Source: Spirochaetales bacterium
GTDB lineage: Bacteria; Spirochaetota; Spirochaetia; Treponematales; UBA12059
Assembly (NCBI GenBank): GCA_004525355.1
Contig: SPCK01000122.1
Location: forward strand, 1 to 6,655
Length of the DNA stretch: 6,655 bases
Reading direction: 5' to 3'
Part shown: one piece after another, positions 4,350 through 6,655 of the stretch
Numbering within the stretch: position 1 is the stretch's first letter
How the letters are laid out: every line of letters starts with the position of its first letter
Notes under the pieces: generated by a model
Seen by the model: only the letters and a program-made list of their open reading frames with translations
The model's database searches: none
Told to the model about the DNA's origin: nothing
Program-made: the position numbers and the translations under genes

Positions 4350-5579
4350 ATGCTCAATTCCTGCGATGATCCCGTCAGAGAAACCATACTTTCCCTGCTG
4401 GGCTCCATGAAAGGGTTTCTTCTGGCCCTGAACGGGAATGACACCATCCTGGGCGTGTTGCCCGAGTGTGAAATCCTGCCCGGGTTGAGCGCCAAGCGCA
4501 TGGTCGGAAAACCACTTATCGGCGCCCTGGGCGGCGACTTCGTGCGCATTTTCGACGGAAAAAACGGCTGGGACGAGATAGGATATTTCGCCGACGGTAC
4601 GGGCGCAAGGCAACCCTGGCACGTGCGCCGCTTCGACGCCGCCGGCTGTGGCTTTGTCGGGCTCTTTCCGGAAGCCATCCGCTTTCTCATGGCTTCTCCG
4701 CTGACCGCCTACGGATCACTCGAGGAGATACACGAGAAATCCATCGCAGACCATACCCGCGAACTCGAGGCGATGAACCTCAAGCTCAGAAGACGTTCCC
4801 GCCGGCTCAAGCAGGCAATAAACATCCTGGAGGCCAGAAACAAGCAGAACATCAACGAGATGAATCTCGCGGTGGAGCTCCAGAAGAGCCTCCTGCCAAA
4901 ATCCTATCCCGATACGGACTTGATCAGCTTTACCCACCGATACATACCGCTCGCCATGGTGGGCGGTGATTTCTTCGATATCGTAAAGCTGTCGGAAGAT
5001 CGTATCGGCGTCATGATAAGCGACGTATCAGGCCACGGGGTGGCGCCCGCCTTCATTACCGCCATGCTCCGGAGTTCGTTCGACTATCTGGTCCCCAAGG
5101 AGACTTCTCCGGCGACCGTCATCGCACGGCTCAACGAGGAATTTTCCAAGATCATCGATACCGATCACTTCGTGACGGCCTTCTACGCAATTTTCGATTT
5201 TTCCACGATGACGTGCCACTACTGCAACGCGGGTCATCCTGCCCAGCTTATCGGACACCAGGACGGTACGTTCACCGAGCTTACACCCGAGAATCCCATC
5301 ATTGGCATGCTTGAGAGCTACGATTACCAGGATTCGGAGGCGCCGTTCATGTACGGCGATGTATTATGCTTCTTTACCGACGGGATCATGGAATCACGCA
5401 ATGCCGCGGGGGTGTTGTTCGGGGCCGAGGGCATCAAGCGTTCGATGACCGCGGCTATCAATGGTTCCGTCGACGACATGGCCGACCGGCTGATCACCGA
5501 TATCATCGAGTACATGAAGGACCCGGTCTTCGAGGATGATATAACCATACTGTTCGGCCAGGTATTGGACAGCCTCTGA
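4350..5579 (+). CDS. PP2C-type SpoIIE/RsbU-like phosphatase with PAS-like N terminus
   Basis: This 409-residue protein is a predicted metal-dependent serine/threonine phosphatase. Relatives dephosphorylate anti-anti-sigma (STAS) proteins in partner-switching pathways. Residues about 10-115 look like a PAS-type sensor fold (GFLLALNGNDTILGV at 22-36), but this is weak. Residues about 124-178 are charged and helical, probably the coiled coil that relays signals to the catalytic domain. The phosphatase domain covers about 175-409. Its metal-binding acidic motifs are VGGDFFD (204-210, Asp207 and Asp210), ISDVSGHG (223-230, Asp225), FFTDGIMES (341-349, Asp344) and FEDDITIL (394-401). CNAGHPA (292-298) is also typical. 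All expected acidic residues are present, so it should be active. No transmembrane segment or signal peptide is seen. No STAS protein, anti-sigma kinase or sigma factor is adjacent, so the substrate is unknown. ATG 4350 is the first possible start; ATG 4407 is the alternative. Confidence 0.9.
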   Translation: MLNSCDDPVRETILSLLGSMKGFLLALNGNDTILGVLPECEILPGLSAKRMVGKPLIGALGGDFVRIFDGKNGWDEIGYFADGTGARQPWHVRRFDAAGCGFVGLFPEAIRFLMASPLTAYGSLEEIHEKSIADHTRELEAMNLKLRRRSRRLKQAINILEARNKQNINEMNLAVELQKSLLPKSYPDTDLISFTHRYIPLAMVGGDFFDIVKLSEDRIGVMISDVSGHGVAPAFITAMLRSSFDYLVPKETSPATVIARLNEEFSKIIDTDHFVTAFYAIFDFSTMTCHYCNAGHPAQLIGHQDGTFTELTPENPIIGMLESYDYQDSEAPFMYGDVLCFFTDGIMESRNAAGVLFGAEGIKRSMTAAINGSVDDMADRLITDIIEYMKDPVFEDDITILFGQVLDSL

Positions 5580-5590
5580 TCCACGGGCAT

Positions 5591-6433
5591 TCATACCCGG
5601 GTGCGCACTCGCAGCGCCCCGAGGGCCCGCAACAATTTCTCCATCAGTTCAAAGGCGGCGTCGGTATAGTGATCAGGAGTGTCCTCCTGCCCATGAAGCA
5701 GGCTCCATGTATGGGGACGCCTGCCGCGTGGTCTGGACGGCATGGCCCAGGAAGGCACGCCGACTGGACCGGCCAATTCCTCCGCCTCATCCCGCGGCAA
5801 CACGGTCAGGGCGAGCGCCGGCAATCCCGCCCTCAGGAACCCAAGGTCTTCGCCGAAGGGTATACGCCCGCGATGGATGGGCATCCGGCCGGCGACGACC
5901 CGCAGCAGATCGGCCGCTGTGTCCTCGACCTCCGCCGCCAACCGGTCCATCGTTCCGCCCTCGCCGCGAAGCCATGACGCAGATTCAGAGACAACCAGCG
6001 CGTCTCCCCTGCCGGTGACATCCAGCGTGAATACCAGCGGCGCTCCCAGGCCGAGCGACCCGAAAGCCTTTCCCAGTGCGAAGGAACCCTGTTCCGTCGC
6101 GGGGCGGCCGGAAAGTTCCTCACGGTCCGTGAACACGGCGCTCAGGTTGTACGCGTCCTTCCCCTCTGACAGGTAGCGCCAGAGCTGCAGGCAGGCGGCC
6201 GAGTTGTCCAGAGCGCCCGGCGTTCCCGGGACACGGTCGTAATGGGCCGTCACGACTTTGGCACGATACAGCGAATCGCGTACCGATTCCCGGGGCCTTG
6301 CGACGATGAAGCGGCCGGCACCGGACTCGAACAGGCTACAGGGAACGTCGGCCTGCCGCAACGCGGCGACCAGGATGCCGCAGCGATCCGCGTCCAGCTC
6401 CAGAAAGCCAGGAAACCATCCGGGGAAACGCAT
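5591..6433 (-). CDS. M28-type zinc peptidase (aminopeptidase-like)
   Basis: This 280-residue protein has the full metal-ligand pattern of M28 peptidases. AHYDRVPGTPGALDNSA (63-79) gives His64 and the bridging Asp76 twelve residues later, with Asp66 in the usual HxD pair. FTDREELSG (101-109) gives catalytic Glu105 and ligand Glu106, LDVTG (137-141) gives Asp138, and LLHGQEDTPDH (245-255) gives the last His, 247, in the family's HxxxDTxD setting. It probably removes N-terminal amino acids or cleaves a small amide with two zinc ions. It is short for the family, lacks a signal peptide or lipobox, and so appears cytoplasmic. A glutaminyl-cyclase-like or deacylase activity on the same fold is possible. 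ATG 6431-6433 starts six bases after the stop of the LacI-family gene, so the two are likely co-transcribed. The Shine-Dalgarno is poor (GGGAA about 11 bases away). It converges on the phosphatase gene with 11 bp between. Confidence 0.8.
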   Translation of the reverse strand: MRFPGWFPGFLELDADRCGILVAALRQADVPCSLFESGAGRFIVARPRESVRDSLYRAKVVTAHYDRVPGTPGALDNSAACLQLWRYLSEGKDAYNLSAVFTDREELSGRPATEQGSFALGKAFGSLGLGAPLVFTLDVTGRGDALVVSESASWLRGEGGTMDRLAAEVEDTAADLLRVVAGRMPIHRGRIPFGEDLGFLRAGLPALALTVLPRDEAEELAGPVGVPSWAMPSRPRGRRPHTWSLLHGQEDTPDHYTDAAFELMEKLLRALGALRVRTRV

Positions 6434-6439
6434 ACCGGA

Positions 6440-6655
6440 TCAGTTCCCGTCACCCGGGGGCGGAGCCGACGAGCCGCGCAGGGTCAACTCAGCCGACATG
6501 ACGATCTGCTCGGCCTGCCCGCCTTCCAGCATCCCCAGCAGGACCCGGCCGGCCTCGTAGCCTTTCTTGAAACTCGGTTGATGTACCGTTGTCAGGCCGG
6601 GCCGTATCAATCGGGACATTTCTATATCATCGAAAGCAACCACAGTCAGGTCTTC
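6440..6655 (-). CDS. LacI-family transcriptional regulator, C-terminal fragment
   Basis: The gene enters from the right edge on the minus strand, and 71 residues are visible before TGA at 6440-6442. The fragment is the end of the sugar-binding-protein-like effector domain. EDLTVVAFDDIEMSRLI matches the family's 'DisVvGfDd' strand and helix. RPGLTTVHQPSFKKG is the highly conserved 'PpLTTvrQp..emG' block, and the final MSAELTLRGSS matches the terminal strand ending 'R.S'. The DNA-binding helix-turn-helix and most of the ligand pocket lie beyond the window, so effector and operator cannot be inferred. LacI-type proteins usually repress or activate sugar-use genes. Here the next gene downstream is a peptidase six bases away, which suggests co-transcription. 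The last residues (PPPGDGN) are a low-complexity tail. The family call is firm. Confidence 0.88.
   Translation of the reverse strand, partial: EDLTVVAFDDIEMSRLIRPGLTTVHQPSFKKGYEAGRVLLGMLEGGQAEQIVMSAELTLRGSSAPPPGDGN

Noticed and set aside
5582..5602. Terminator between the phosphatase and peptidase genes
   Set aside because: Only a four-base-pair CGGG/CCCG stem and an ACCCGGGT palindrome are present, with no T-run on either strand.

Overview
The window is a compact, GC-rich bacterial chromosomal segment with six protein-coding genes, two of them cut by the window edges, and one large non-coding gap. There are no tRNA or rRNA genes, insertion sequences or CRISPR arrays. The left-edge protein closely resembles the trans-2-enoyl-CoA reductase of Treponema denticola as I remember it. 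Together with a SpoIIE-type phosphatase, a LacI regulator and an M28 peptidase, this fits a free-living, GC-rich member of the Spirochaetota. The taxonomic call is an inference at moderate confidence, because no phylogenetic marker is present.

Layout, left to right. (1) The 3' end of fabV/TER (+), the last step of fatty-acid or butyryl-CoA elongation. (2) A 419-bp gene-free stretch (506-924). It holds a GC-rich hairpin just after fabV, a four-copy array of 21-bp repeats that each fold as a CCCGC/GCGGG hairpin, and a hairpin followed by eight T that looks like an intrinsic terminator. This is the most unusual part of the window. (3) rsmE (+), a 16S rRNA m3U1498 methyltransferase of the divergent 'GSERGW' type. 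(4) A leftward pair, pepF (oligoendopeptidase F) then mtnN (MTA/SAH nucleosidase). Only 3 bp separate them and they are probably translationally coupled. (5) A 124-bp divergent promoter region with a perfect TATAAT facing pepF and an extended -10 element facing the next gene almost at its ATG. (6) A 409-aa PP2C-type (SpoIIE/RsbU-like) serine/threonine phosphatase (+) with a PAS-like N-terminal region and a helical linker. (7) A leftward pair, the 3' end of a LacI-family regulator followed after 6 bp by an M28-type zinc peptidase.

The genes do not form one pathway. rsmE and mtnN both touch S-adenosylmethionine metabolism (rsmE consumes SAM, mtnN clears the SAH/MTA by-products), but they are convergent and not co-transcribed. 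The two convergent junctions (rsmE/mtnN, 40 bp; phosphatase/peptidase, 11 bp) have no convincing terminator. I see no complete undescribed system. The best leads are the 21-bp hairpin array, the apparently leaderless phosphatase gene, and the LacI-peptidase operon.
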